DNA from: Brevundimonas sp. UBA986
Lineage (GTDB): Bacteria; Pseudomonadota; Alphaproteobacteria; Caulobacterales; Caulobacteraceae
Direction: 5' to 3'
Length of the DNA stretch: 13,680 nucleotides
NCBI GenBank assembly: GCA_002292165.1
Contig: DBBK01000056.1
Span: 1-13,680, forward strand
The notes under the pieces are model-generated. The model did not search any database and was not told where the DNA came from. It saw only the letters and a list, made by a program, of their open reading frames with translations. The stretch's first letter is position 1. Every line of letters starts with the position of its first letter. Positions 6,586 through 12,559 of the stretch are shown piece by piece. A program made the translations under genes and the position numbers.

Positions 6586-7365
6586 CTAGCCGCCCATCGC
6601 GACGAAGGCGCCATTCTTGAACCCCGGCTTGCCGTAGGCCAAGCGCTGGCCGTCGGCGCCGAGGACGCGGCCGCCGGCGGCTTCGAGCACGGCCTGACCG
6701 GCGGCGGTGTCCCATTCATGGGTCGGGCCGGTGCGCGGATAGGCGTCGAAGCGGCCCTCGGCGATCAGGCAGAATTTCAGCGAGGAGTCCGTGCCCTGCC
6801 ATTGGGTGCAGCCGTGGCGGGCGGCCAGACGCGCGGCCTCCTCGTCGCTGACGCTGTGGCTCAGAAGGGCGATCCCCTCCTCCGGCCGATTGCGGACCTT
6901 GATGGCGGTCCAGGCCTCGCCGAAGCGGCGGCGTTGGGCGCCGTCGGGACCCAGGCGCCAGCTGATCCCGGTCGCGGGCGCTGAGACAACCCCGGCGACG
7001 GGGGCGCCGTCCTCGATCAGGGCGATGTTGACGGTGAAGCTCTCCTTGCCCGCGATGAAGCCCTTGGTGCCGTCCAGCGGGTCGATCAGCCAGAAGCGTT
7101 TCGCCGCCGCTTCGGGCGCGCCGTCGGCCGCCACGGCCTCTTCCGCCACCGTCTGGACCCCGGGATAGAGGGCGTTCAGCCGTTCCAGAATCAGGGCCTC
7201 AGCCTGCTGGTCCGCCAGGGTGACGGGGCTGTCGTCGGACTTGGCAGTCACCGCGACGCCGGAGCGCCAGTAGGGCAGGATCACAGCCGCAGCCTCTTCG
7301 GCGATGTCGGCGATGGCGTCGTGCAGGGCGCCGGAAGCGAGGTCCCGGGTCAGATTCTTGGTCAT
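6586..7365 (-). CDS. cysQ: 3'(2'),5'-bisphosphate nucleotidase CysQ (inositol monophosphatase superfamily)
   Basis: CysQ removes phosphate from 3'-phosphoadenosine 5'-phosphate (PAP), the by-product of sulfate assimilation, and so relieves its toxicity. The 259-residue protein has the superfamily metal sites in order: D45-S-P-V-T-x-A-D52, E75-E76, the D-P-L-D-G-T motif as D95-P-L-D98-G-T100 followed by K-G-F, and the C-terminal W218-D219-T-A-A-G-Q-A-V-L-E-A-A-G-G. The sequence K-S-D-D-S-P-V-T-L-A-D and D-P-L-D-G-T-K-G-F favour CysQ over plain inositol monophosphatase, where D-P-I-D-G-T-x-N-F is usual. Its length is normal for the family. It is transcribed divergently from chpT, with 105 bases between the two starts, and is followed by a lipoprotein gene on the same strand. 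Confidence 0.93.
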   Translation of the reverse strand: MTKNLTRDLASGALHDAIADIAEEAAAVILPYWRSGVAVTAKSDDSPVTLADQQAEALILERLNALYPGVQTVAEEAVAADGAPEAAAKRFWLIDPLDGTKGFIAGKESFTVNIALIEDGAPVAGVVSAPATGISWRLGPDGAQRRRFGEAWTAIKVRNRPEEGIALLSHSVSDEEAARLAARHGCTQWQGTDSSLKFCLIAEGRFDAYPRTGPTHEWDTAAGQAVLEAAGGRVLGADGQRLAYGKPGFKNGAFVAMGG

Positions 7366-7389
7366 GGGGCGGGTCGATAGCCGATCCGA

Positions 7390-7406
7390 CCGGTTTCGCG
7401 AACCGG
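7390..7406. promoter_or_regulatory. Inverted repeat in the cysQ-chpT divergent region
   Basis: CCGGTT and AACCGG are perfect 6-base arms separated by TCGCG, centred between two divergent genes. It is a possible operator. A CcrM-type GANTC site (GATTC) lies at 7434-7438, 32 bases before the chpT ATG, so methylation-dependent control of chpT is possible but unproven. Confidence 0.35.
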
Positions 7407-7470
7407 CAAATCACCCCAGTTTGCCCCGCGACCGATTCCAACGACCTCTCCGCGCCGGAAAACGAGCCCC

Positions 7471-8124
7471 ATGACCGACGAACAAGCCGCCGCCATCCCG
7501 ACGGGCGCTGAACTGGCCACCTATATCGCCGCCAAGCTGTGCCACGACTTCGTCAGCCCGGCGGGGGCGATCAACTCGGGTCTGGACCTGCTGAACGACC
7601 CGTCGGCGGCCGACATGCGCGACGACGCCCTGGGCCTGATCACCCAGAGCGCGACCAAGCTTTTGTCCCTCGTCTACTTCTGCCGTGTGGCCTTCGGCGC
7701 CGCCACGACCAGCGAACGCTTCACCGGCGAGGAGTTGAAGGCCCTGGTCGAGGGGATGATCGAGGGCGGACGGGCGACCATGGACTGGCGGGTGTCGGAG
7801 ACGGATTTCGACAAGCCCTCGGCCCGGGCCCTGCTCAACCTCGCCTATCTGACCGCCGGCGCCCTGCCCTCGGGCGGCGAGGCGGTGATCACCAGCCGGC
7901 GCGACGGAGATGCGCTGATCCTGACCGGTCTGGCCGAGGGGGTGCGCGCCCGGCTGAAGCCCGAAGCCCTGGTCGGTCTGCGCGGCGAACGCCTCACGGA
8001 AGGCCTCGCGGGCCAGTGGATTCAGCCCTACTGGCTGTGGCTGACGGCCCATGAGGCGGGCGGAAGCCTGAGCGTCGTCGCCGAGGAAGGCCGCGTAGCG
8101 CTGGTCGCCCGGATGCCGGTTTAA
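7471..8124 (+). CDS. chpT: Histidine phosphotransferase ChpT
   Basis: ChpT is the cytoplasmic phosphotransfer protein of the alphaproteobacterial cell-cycle relay, carrying phosphate from the hybrid kinase CckA to the response regulators CtrA and CpdR. The 217 residues align with Caulobacter ChpT as I recall it: A-A-K-L-C-H-D-F-V-S-P with the phospho-accepting His25, then G-A-I-N-S-G-L-D-L-L and D-P-S-A-A-D-M-R-D-D-A, R-V-A-F-G-A, and later K-P-S-A-R-A-L-L-N and G-L-R-G-E-R-L-T-E-G-L-A-G-Q-W-I-Q. The first part (about 15-90) is the four-helix dimerisation and phosphotransfer domain. The rest is a degenerate Bergerat-like ATPase fold without the nucleotide-binding G boxes, as expected for a phosphotransferase that is not a kinase. 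It is followed on the same strand by a receiver protein and a CheR homologue. GGAAAACGAG precedes the start. Confidence 0.95.
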   Translation: MTDEQAAAIPTGAELATYIAAKLCHDFVSPAGAINSGLDLLNDPSAADMRDDALGLITQSATKLLSLVYFCRVAFGAATTSERFTGEELKALVEGMIEGGRATMDWRVSETDFDKPSARALLNLAYLTAGALPSGGEAVITSRRDGDALILTGLAEGVRARLKPEALVGLRGERLTEGLAGQWIQPYWLWLTAHEAGGSLSVVAEEGRVALVARMPV

Positions 8125-8211
8125 TCCCTTTTCCCAACGGCTCGTTAACCGGCGTAAAGCGATAATAACCTTGAAGTGCGGGCGCTTAGGGCCCGGCTGG
8201 AGACCCAGGAC

Positions 8212-8583
8212 TTGGACGCCAGAACCTGCCTTATCGTCGACGACAGCCGGATTATCCGAAAGGTCGCGCGGCGCATCGTGGAGGGGCTGGGCTTCGAGGT
8301 CGATGAGGCCGCCGACGGGGCCGAGGCCCTGTCCTACTGCGCCTCCGTCATGCCCGACATCGTCCTGCTGGACTGGAACATGCCGGTCATGGACGGCCTG
8401 ACCTTCCTGCGCCGCCTGCGCGCCCAGCCCAACGGCTCGGCGCCCAAGGTCCTGTTCTGCACCATCGAGACGGCGCCCGAGCGCATCGCCGAGGGCCTGG
8501 CCGCCGGCGCCGACGACTATGTGATGAAGCCGTTCGACGGCGAGATCCTGCAATCCAAACTGGCGGAGGTGGGGGCCGTCTGA
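8212..8583 (+). CDS. Stand-alone response regulator receiver (CheY-like)
   Basis: A single receiver domain of 123 residues with no output domain. Acidic pocket D10-D11, phospho-accepting D54 in V-L-L-D-W-N-M-P-V-M-D-G, T84 in V-L-F-C-T and K106 in Y-V-M-K-P-F are all present, so it should be phosphorylatable. I chose TTG 8212 (M-D-A-R-T-C-L-I-V-D-D-S-R) because GGAG lies nine bases upstream and receivers usually begin a few residues before the first strand. GTG 8176 in the same frame would add 12 poorly structured residues. It lies 87 bases after chpT and 19 before cheR on the same strand. That context makes ChpT a candidate phosphodonor and CheR a possible functional partner. It could equally be a phosphate sink or a target-binding adaptor. 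Confidence 0.9.
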   Translation: MDARTCLIVDDSRIIRKVARRIVEGLGFEVDEAADGAEALSYCASVMPDIVLLDWNMPVMDGLTFLRRLRAQPNGSAPKVLFCTIETAPERIAEGLAAGADDYVMKPFDGEILQSKLAEVGAV

Positions 8584-8602
8584 CGACGTCTTCTTTACGC
8601 CC

Positions 8603-9421
8603 ATGACCCAGGACGATTTCGACCGCCTCCAGACGTTGCTGGCCTCCAGGGCCGGCTTCCGCCTGACGCGCGACCGGATTCATCTGGCCGAACACCGGCT
8701 GGCGCCGATCGCCCGCCGCGAGGGCTTCGACAGCGTCGACGATCTGCTGGCCGCGCTCTGGGCCAAGCCCGTCGCCTCCCTCGGATGGGCGGTCATCGAG
8801 GCCCTGCTGAACGCCGAGACCTGGTTCCGCCGCGACCGGGCGCCGTTCGACACCTTCAGCCGCGAACTCCTGCCCGCCATCGGCCGGGTGCGCGAAAACG
8901 GGCTGGTGCGCGTCTGGTCGGCCGGCTGCTCCAACGGCCAGGAGGCCTGGTCCCTGGCCATGGGCGGGCTGGAAGCCCAGGCCAATGTCGAGATCGTCGC
9001 CACCGACCTGTCGCAGCGCGCCATCGAGCGCGCCCGGGCCGGCAGCTACACCACCTTCGAGATCCAGCGCGGTCTGTCGGCCTCGACCATGCTGCGCTGG
9101 TTCGAGCCGTCGGACGAGCAATGGGCCGCGCGCGAAGAGCTGCGTCGGGTCGTCCAGTTCGAGCGCGCCAATCTGCTGGACGAGCCGGTCGCCGGCACGC
9201 CGCGCTACGACGTCATCTTCTGCCGCAACGTGCTCTGCGACATGGACCCGGCCAAGCGCGGCATGGTCATCGAGGGGCTGGAGCGGCGTCTGGTCGACGA
9301 CGGCTGCCTGTTCCTCGGCACGGACGAGCGTCTGGACGGAGATACGGTCGCCTTCCGCCCGGTCAACGGCCGTCGGGGCCTGTTCGTGAAGGCGCCGTCG
9401 GCGCTCAGCCGCGCGGCCTGA
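8603..9421 (+). CDS. cheR: CheR-type protein-glutamate methyltransferase
   Basis: CheR methylates glutamates of chemoreceptors using S-adenosylmethionine. The 272 residues show the usual order: an N-terminal helical domain (1-65), N70-A-E-T-W-F-R-R-D at the start of the catalytic domain (CheR typically has N-E-T-F-F-F-R-D), the SAM-binding loop S106-A-G-C-S-N-G-Q-E-A-W-S-L-A-M, the acidic strand I-V-A-T-D-L-S, and R208-N-V-L-C-D-M-D before the terminal sheet. The tetrapeptide receptor tail N-W-E-T-F needed by some CheRs cannot be judged here, as no receptor, cheB, cheA or cheW gene is in the window. The catalytic features are intact. The gene is probably cotranscribed with the receiver gene, 19 bases upstream, and lacks an obvious Shine-Dalgarno. 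Its substrate may be a receptor encoded elsewhere. Confidence 0.93.
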   Translation: MTQDDFDRLQTLLASRAGFRLTRDRIHLAEHRLAPIARREGFDSVDDLLAALWAKPVASLGWAVIEALLNAETWFRRDRAPFDTFSRELLPAIGRVRENGLVRVWSAGCSNGQEAWSLAMGGLEAQANVEIVATDLSQRAIERARAGSYTTFEIQRGLSASTMLRWFEPSDEQWAAREELRRVVQFERANLLDEPVAGTPRYDVIFCRNVLCDMDPAKRGMVIEGLERRLVDDGCLFLGTDERLDGDTVAFRPVNGRRGLFVKAPSALSRAA

Positions 9422-9493
9422 TTTCCGTTTGTCCTGACGGGCGAACCGGCTTCCCAAACCATCGTCCGCCCACCTACAGTCTCCTCTCTGATC

Positions 9494-9500
9494 GGAGGGG
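9494..9500 (+). promoter_or_regulatory. Strong ribosome binding site within a small inverted repeat
   Basis: GGAGGGG lies eight bases before ATG 9509. It is flanked by TGATC (9489-9493) and GATCA (9500-9504), a 5-base inverted repeat that could fold over the binding site, although such a short stem may be coincidence. Confidence 0.6.
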
Positions 9501-9508
9501 ATCATCTC

Positions 9509-11386
9509 ATGCGGCTCGCCCTGCTTCTCGGCTCGCTGGCGCTCGCGCTGTTCATCGGCGTGATCGCCCTGCAGACGCCGTCGCCCAGGGGGCCGGAGAC
9601 GCCCGCCGCCGCCTTCTCCGCTACGCGCGCCATGACCGACGTGCGGGTGATCGCGGCCAGGCCCCACCCGCTGGGTTCGCCCGAGCATGAGGCGGTGCGC
9701 GGCTATCTGTTCGCGCGGATGACGGCCCTGGGGCTGAACCCGAGCCTGCACGCCGGGCCGCTGGAGGATTTCGCGAAGACGCGTCTCGCGAAGTGGGGGC
9801 TGGATCCGTCCAGGCCGGCGATCAGTCTGGTCGGCGTCCTGCCGGGCCGCGATCCGACCAAGCCCGCCGTGGTCCTGATGGCCCACTATGACAGCGTCGC
9901 CAAATCGCCCGGCGCCGCCGACGACACCGCGGGCGTGGCGGCCATTCTGGAAGCCGTGCGGGCCATCAAGGCGCGCGGTCCGGCCGAGCGCGACCTGATC
10001 GTCCTGCTGACCGACGGCGAGGAACTTGGACTGGACGGGGCGCGCAACTTCTTCACGACCCACCCCTTGCGCGGCCGCGCCGGGGCCATCGTCAATCTGG
10101 AGGCCCGGGGCGGCGGCGGACGGGCCATGATGTTCGAGACGGGTCCGGGCAACCGCCAGACCATCGACCTGTTCACCCGGGCGGCGGCCAAGGCGGACGG
10201 CGGGGCGACCAGCAACTCGCTGGCGGTCCTGATCTACAGCCTGATGCCGAACGGCACCGACTTCACCGTACCGCGCAAACAGGGGCTGCCCGGGATCAAC
10301 CTGGCCTTCATCGGCCGGCCATCGCAGTACCATTCCCCGACCTCGACGCCGGACGCCCTGGATCAGGGCAGCGTCCAGCACATCGGCTCACAGGCGCTGG
10401 AGGCGACCGACGCCCTGCTGCGCGCCCCCGCCCTGCCCAAGGCGACGGAGAGCCGGGTCTATGCCGACGTCCTCGACCACCTGATCCTCGCCCATGCCCC
10501 GGCGACGGGCTGGATCCTGCTCGCGATCACCGCGGCCCTGTTCCTGTTCGCCGTCTGGGGCGGGCGACACGCGACCAACCTTGCGTTCGCCGATATCGGA
10601 CGCGGCCTGCTGGGCGGGTTGTGGTTCCTGACGACGGGTCTGGTCCTGGCCCAGGCGGTGCGGCTGCTGGCCGGGCCGATCGCCAGCCGGGTGACTTCGG
10701 CCGATACCTATTATGTCCTGCTGCGCCGCCTGCCGTGGATCGAGGGCGGAGCGGCCCTGACCGTCCTCGCCGTCGCTCTGGCGGCCCTGGCGGGGCGCGA
10801 CATCGTCGGCCGCAAGGTGCTGGCGGGAGCGATCATCGTCGCGGCCGTGGCCGCCAATCTGATGGGAGGCTTCGATCCCATCGTGACCGGGGCCTCCGTC
10901 GTCGCCGTGGGGCTGAGCCTGTGGTCGCAGGCCGCGCCGCGCTCCGTCTGGGGCGGCTGGCTGGGCCTGATCCTGCTGATCGGCCTGATGGGGACGGCGA
11001 TCCAGGCCCTGGCCCCCGAGGCCGCCTTCCTGCTGATCTGGCCGGCCCTGACCGCGGCGGCGGCGGCGGCGCTTTCGGCCCTGATCGGGGCGCGGATGGT
11101 CAGCGCGGGGTCGATGGCCATGGCGGCCGTCGTCACCGCGGTCGGCGGCGGCTGGATCGTCAGCCTCGCCCATCCCGTCTTCCTCGGTATCGGCATGGAC
11201 TATCCGGCCGTGCTGGCCTTCCTCGGCCTGCTGATCCTGATGTTCGTGCGACCTCTTGCCCCGCCGCAGGTGTCGCGCGCCCTGGCCGGCTGCGCGACAG
11301 CCTGTCTGATCTTCGCCTGCGGGGTGTCGCTGACGGCGCGCGTCGAGTCGCCGATGGCCGCGCCCGCCGCGGTCGCGGCCCGGTAG
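9509..11386 (+). CDS. Membrane-anchored M28-family metallopeptidase with a multi-helix C-terminal membrane domain
   Basis: A 625-residue protein in three parts. Residues 1-22 are a hydrophobic anchor or uncleaved signal. Residues 40-310 are an M28 aminopeptidase-type domain with a full two-zinc site: H126 and D128 in M-A-H-Y-D-S, bridging D138 in G-A-A-D-D-T-A-G, catalytic E171 and zinc ligand E172 in T-D-G-E-E-L-G, E198 in N-L-E-A-R-G, and H275 in Y-H-S-P-T-S-T. From about 332 to 618 come roughly eight strongly hydrophobic segments, beginning I-L-L-A-I-T-A-A-L-F-L-F. The layout resembles the eukaryotic endoplasmic reticulum and vacuolar membrane M28 proteases, and is also known in bacteria. 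The catalytic domain is expected on the periplasmic side. It starts with a good ribosome binding site, 87 bases after cheR. Substrate unknown. Confidence 0.92.
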   Translation: MRLALLLGSLALALFIGVIALQTPSPRGPETPAAAFSATRAMTDVRVIAARPHPLGSPEHEAVRGYLFARMTALGLNPSLHAGPLEDFAKTRLAKWGLDPSRPAISLVGVLPGRDPTKPAVVLMAHYDSVAKSPGAADDTAGVAAILEAVRAIKARGPAERDLIVLLTDGEELGLDGARNFFTTHPLRGRAGAIVNLEARGGGGRAMMFETGPGNRQTIDLFTRAAAKADGGATSNSLAVLIYSLMPNGTDFTVPRKQGLPGINLAFIGRPSQYHSPTSTPDALDQGSVQHIGSQALEATDALLRAPALPKATESRVYADVLDHLILAHAPATGWILLAITAALFLFAVWGGRHATNLAFADIGRGLLGGLWFLTTGLVLAQAVRLLAGPIASRVTSADTYYVLLRRLPWIEGGAALTVLAVALAALAGRDIVGRKVLAGAIIVAAVAANLMGGFDPIVTGASVVAVGLSLWSQAAPRSVWGGWLGLILLIGLMGTAIQALAPEAAFLLIWPALTAAAAAALSALIGARMVSAGSMAMAAVVTAVGGGWIVSLAHPVFLGIGMDYPAVLAFLGLLILMFVRPLAPPQVSRALAGCATACLIFACGVSLTARVESPMAAPAAVAAR

Positions 11387-11405
11387 GGGCGGTAACCGCA
11401 GCGCC

Positions 11406-11440
11406 CGCTCCGGCGAACTCACCGGCGTCACTCCGGAGCG
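11406..11440. repeat. Inverted repeat between the M28 gene and the DUF1223 gene
   Basis: CGCTCCGG at 11406-11413 is the exact reverse complement of CCGGAGCG at 11433-11440, separated by 19 bases. The right arm contains CGGAG, the likely Shine-Dalgarno of the downstream gene, so the stem would hide it. It could instead serve as a weak terminator for the upstream gene, although no T-tract is present. Confidence 0.5.
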
Positions 11441-11445
11441 TCGCC

Positions 11446-12201
11446 ATGTCGTCCATCCCCGCCTTCTCTTCGCGCGCCGTGCGTCGCGGCCTCGGCCTGG
11501 TGGTCGGCGTCTCCGCGCTCGTCGCGGCCCTGGTCGCCGGTCATGTCGCCGCGACGCCGGCCGGCGCCGGCGTTCCCGCGCCCGGTCTCACCGTCGTGGA
11601 ACTGTTCACCAGCCAGGGGTGCAGTTCCTGTCCGCCCGCCAACGCCAATCTGACGCGCCTTGCGGCCCGGCCCGAGATTCTTGCTCTCAGCTTCGGCGTC
11701 ACCTACTGGGACCAACTCGGCTGGACCGACACCTTCGGCAGCCCGGTCTTCACGGCCCGCCAGCGCGCCTATCAGAACGGCCTGGGCAACGACAATGTCT
11801 GGACGCCACAGGTCGTGGTCGACGGTCGCGCCGATGTCGTCGGCCAGAATCTGGTCGAGATCGAACGACTGATCCGCGGCCACCGCGCCTTTACCGGTCC
11901 GACCGTGGTGTTCCGCGAAGGCGGCGTCGGGCTGGCCGGAGGCGTTGCGCCTGCCAGGCCGGCCGACGTCTGGCTCGTGCGATACGACCCCCGTGTCGTC
12001 GAGGTCCCGGTGCGGCGGGGCGAGAATGGCGGCCGGACCCTGCCGCATGTCGACGTCGTGCGCGAACTGGTGCGGCTCGGGGGCTGGAACGGCCGGACCG
12101 TGGGCTATGCCCTGCCTGCCGCGACCCGTGACGGTCTTCGAACGGCAGTCCTCGTCCAGAGCCCCGGTGGCGGCCCGATTCTGGCGGCTGCGCGTCTCTA
12201 G
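11446..12201 (+). CDS. DUF1223 protein, thioredoxin-like fold, exported
   Basis: This encodes 251 residues. An N-terminal positive stretch (R10, R13, R14) is followed by a hydrophobic segment at 16-36 that acts as a signal peptide or anchor, so the rest should be periplasmic. The DUF1223 signature is clear: V-V-E-L-F-T-S-Q-G-C-S-S-C-P-P with C59-S-S-C62, then V-T-Y-W-D-Q-L-G-W-T-D, R-Q-R-A-Y and V-W-T-P-Q-V-V-V-D-G. The CxxC pair and the later T-P, which sits where thioredoxins have their cis-proline, support a thioredoxin-like fold and possible redox activity. The true function of the family is not established to my knowledge. ATG 11446 is chosen because it begins the signal sequence and follows CGGAG. 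The same frame is open far upstream only as a shadow of the M28 gene. Its stop overlaps that of a convergent microprotein gene. Confidence 0.9.
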   Translation: MSSIPAFSSRAVRRGLGLVVGVSALVAALVAGHVAATPAGAGVPAPGLTVVELFTSQGCSSCPPANANLTRLAARPEILALSFGVTYWDQLGWTDTFGSPVFTARQRAYQNGLGNDNVWTPQVVVDGRADVVGQNLVEIERLIRGHRAFTGPTVVFREGGVGLAGGVAPARPADVWLVRYDPRVVEVPVRRGENGGRTLPHVDVVRELVRLGGWNGRTVGYALPAATRDGLRTAVLVQSPGGGPILAAARL

Positions 12202-12344
12202 AGAATCGTCAGCAGCAGCACGGCGGCGACCGCCGCGCCGCCTGCAATCAGAAGGCGGTTGTGGCGATGCAGAAAGGCCGCGAGATCGCCCGAGGCGGTG
12301 GCGGCGCGATAGTCGTGTTCGTGAGGCTGATGGTGGCAGGTCAT
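12198..12344 (-). CDS. His-rich 48-residue membrane microprotein
   Basis: Read on the minus strand from ATG 12344, this short frame gives M-T-C-H-H-Q-P-H-E-H-D-Y-R, a helical middle (A-A-F-L-H-R-H-N-R), and a C-terminal hydrophobic helix from L31 to L48 ending in L-L-L-T-I-L before TAG. The Arg/His residues just before the helix suggest the N terminus stays in the cytoplasm with a tail-anchored topology. The Cys/His cluster (C3, H4, H5, H8, H10) could bind a metal. Its stop shares the four bases CTAG with the stop of the DUF1223 gene, a typical tight convergent arrangement. Third positions are mostly G or C. No strong Shine-Dalgarno precedes it. I do not recognise the family. Confidence 0.65.
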   Translation of the reverse strand: MTCHHQPHEHDYRAATASGDLAAFLHRHNRLLIAGGAAVAAVLLLTIL

Positions 12345-12350
12345 GCCGTC

Positions 12351-12385
12351 GTTAACGATCGGCGGCCGCCACGGTTGCGGTTAAC
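12351..12385. promoter_or_regulatory. Paired GTTAAC sites around a GC palindrome between the microprotein gene and recA
   Basis: Two GTTAAC palindromes at 12351-12356 and 12380-12385 flank GGCGGCCGCC at 12361-12370. TTAAC resembles half of the CtrA consensus (TTAA-N7-TTAA), but the spacing does not fit a full site. It lies in the divergent region between the microprotein gene and recA and is a candidate control region only. Confidence 0.3.
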
Positions 12386-12428
12386 ACGCCGCCGTGATGC
12401 GTCAGAAACGGTCGCATGCCCCGAAAAC

Positions 12429-12443
12429 GTTCCACTGATGTTC
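12429..12443 (+). promoter_or_regulatory. LexA SOS box 1 of recA
   Basis: GTTC-CACTGAT-GTTC matches exactly the alphaproteobacterial LexA site GTTC-N7-GTTC. It ends 116 bases before the recA ATG and lies just upstream of the likely -35 element, where bound LexA would hinder RNA polymerase. Confidence 0.88.
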
Positions 12444-12454
12444 TCCGGAACGTC

Positions 12455-12483
12455 TTGGCAACACCCCGAAAGCGTGTTCTACA
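12455..12483 (+). promoter_or_regulatory. Putative recA promoter
   Basis: TTGGCA (12455-12460) could be the -35 element. With a 17-base spacer, TCTACA (12478-12483) is a plausible but weak -10 element. The -10 lies inside the second SOS box, the usual geometry for LexA repression. Placement is by eye. Confidence 0.45.
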
Positions 12484-12490
12484 TCTGTTC
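12476..12490 (+). promoter_or_regulatory. LexA SOS box 2 of recA
   Basis: GTTC-TACATCT-GTTC is a second exact match to GTTC-N7-GTTC, 47 bases after the start of the first. It overlaps the likely -10 element and ends 69 bases before the recA ATG. Confidence 0.88.
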
Positions 12491-12544
12491 ACAGGGAGCG
12501 GGTCCACGGCGGGTCTCTCCCAAGCATCGATGGGAATCATGGCA

Positions 12545-12550
12545 AGGGAG
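12545..12550 (+). promoter_or_regulatory. recA ribosome binding site
   Basis: AGGGAG lies nine bases before ATG 12560. It falls after an alternative in-frame ATG at 12539, so it favours 12560. A GANTC site (GAATC) lies at 12534-12538. Confidence 0.75.
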
Positions 12551-12559
12551 AGCGGTAAG

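Noticed and set aside
5999..6589. Plus-strand open frame of 196 codons opposite the minus-strand lipoprotein
   Set aside because: It has no signal peptide, domain or ribosome binding site, while the minus frame has a lipobox, paired cysteines and tight spacing to cysQ.
8144..8172. GTTAACC and TAA-rich bases before the receiver gene, considered as a CtrA site
   Set aside because: The two halves do not keep the TTAA-N7-TTAA spacing, so only a half-site can be claimed.
8387..10381. Minus-strand open frame of 664 codons opposite the receiver, cheR and M28 genes
   Set aside because: The plus-strand genes have clear family motifs throughout. The minus frame is low-complexity Gly/Arg/Gln-rich sequence typical of antisense to GC-rich codons.
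10621..11445. Long N-terminal extension of the DUF1223 frame
   Set aside because: It overlaps the M28 coding region, is Arg/Gly/Pro low-complexity, and precedes a clear signal peptide with its own ribosome binding site at 11446.
12416..12559. N-terminal extension of the recA frame
   Set aside because: It covers the SOS boxes and promoter. The Shine-Dalgarno and family start both point to 12560.
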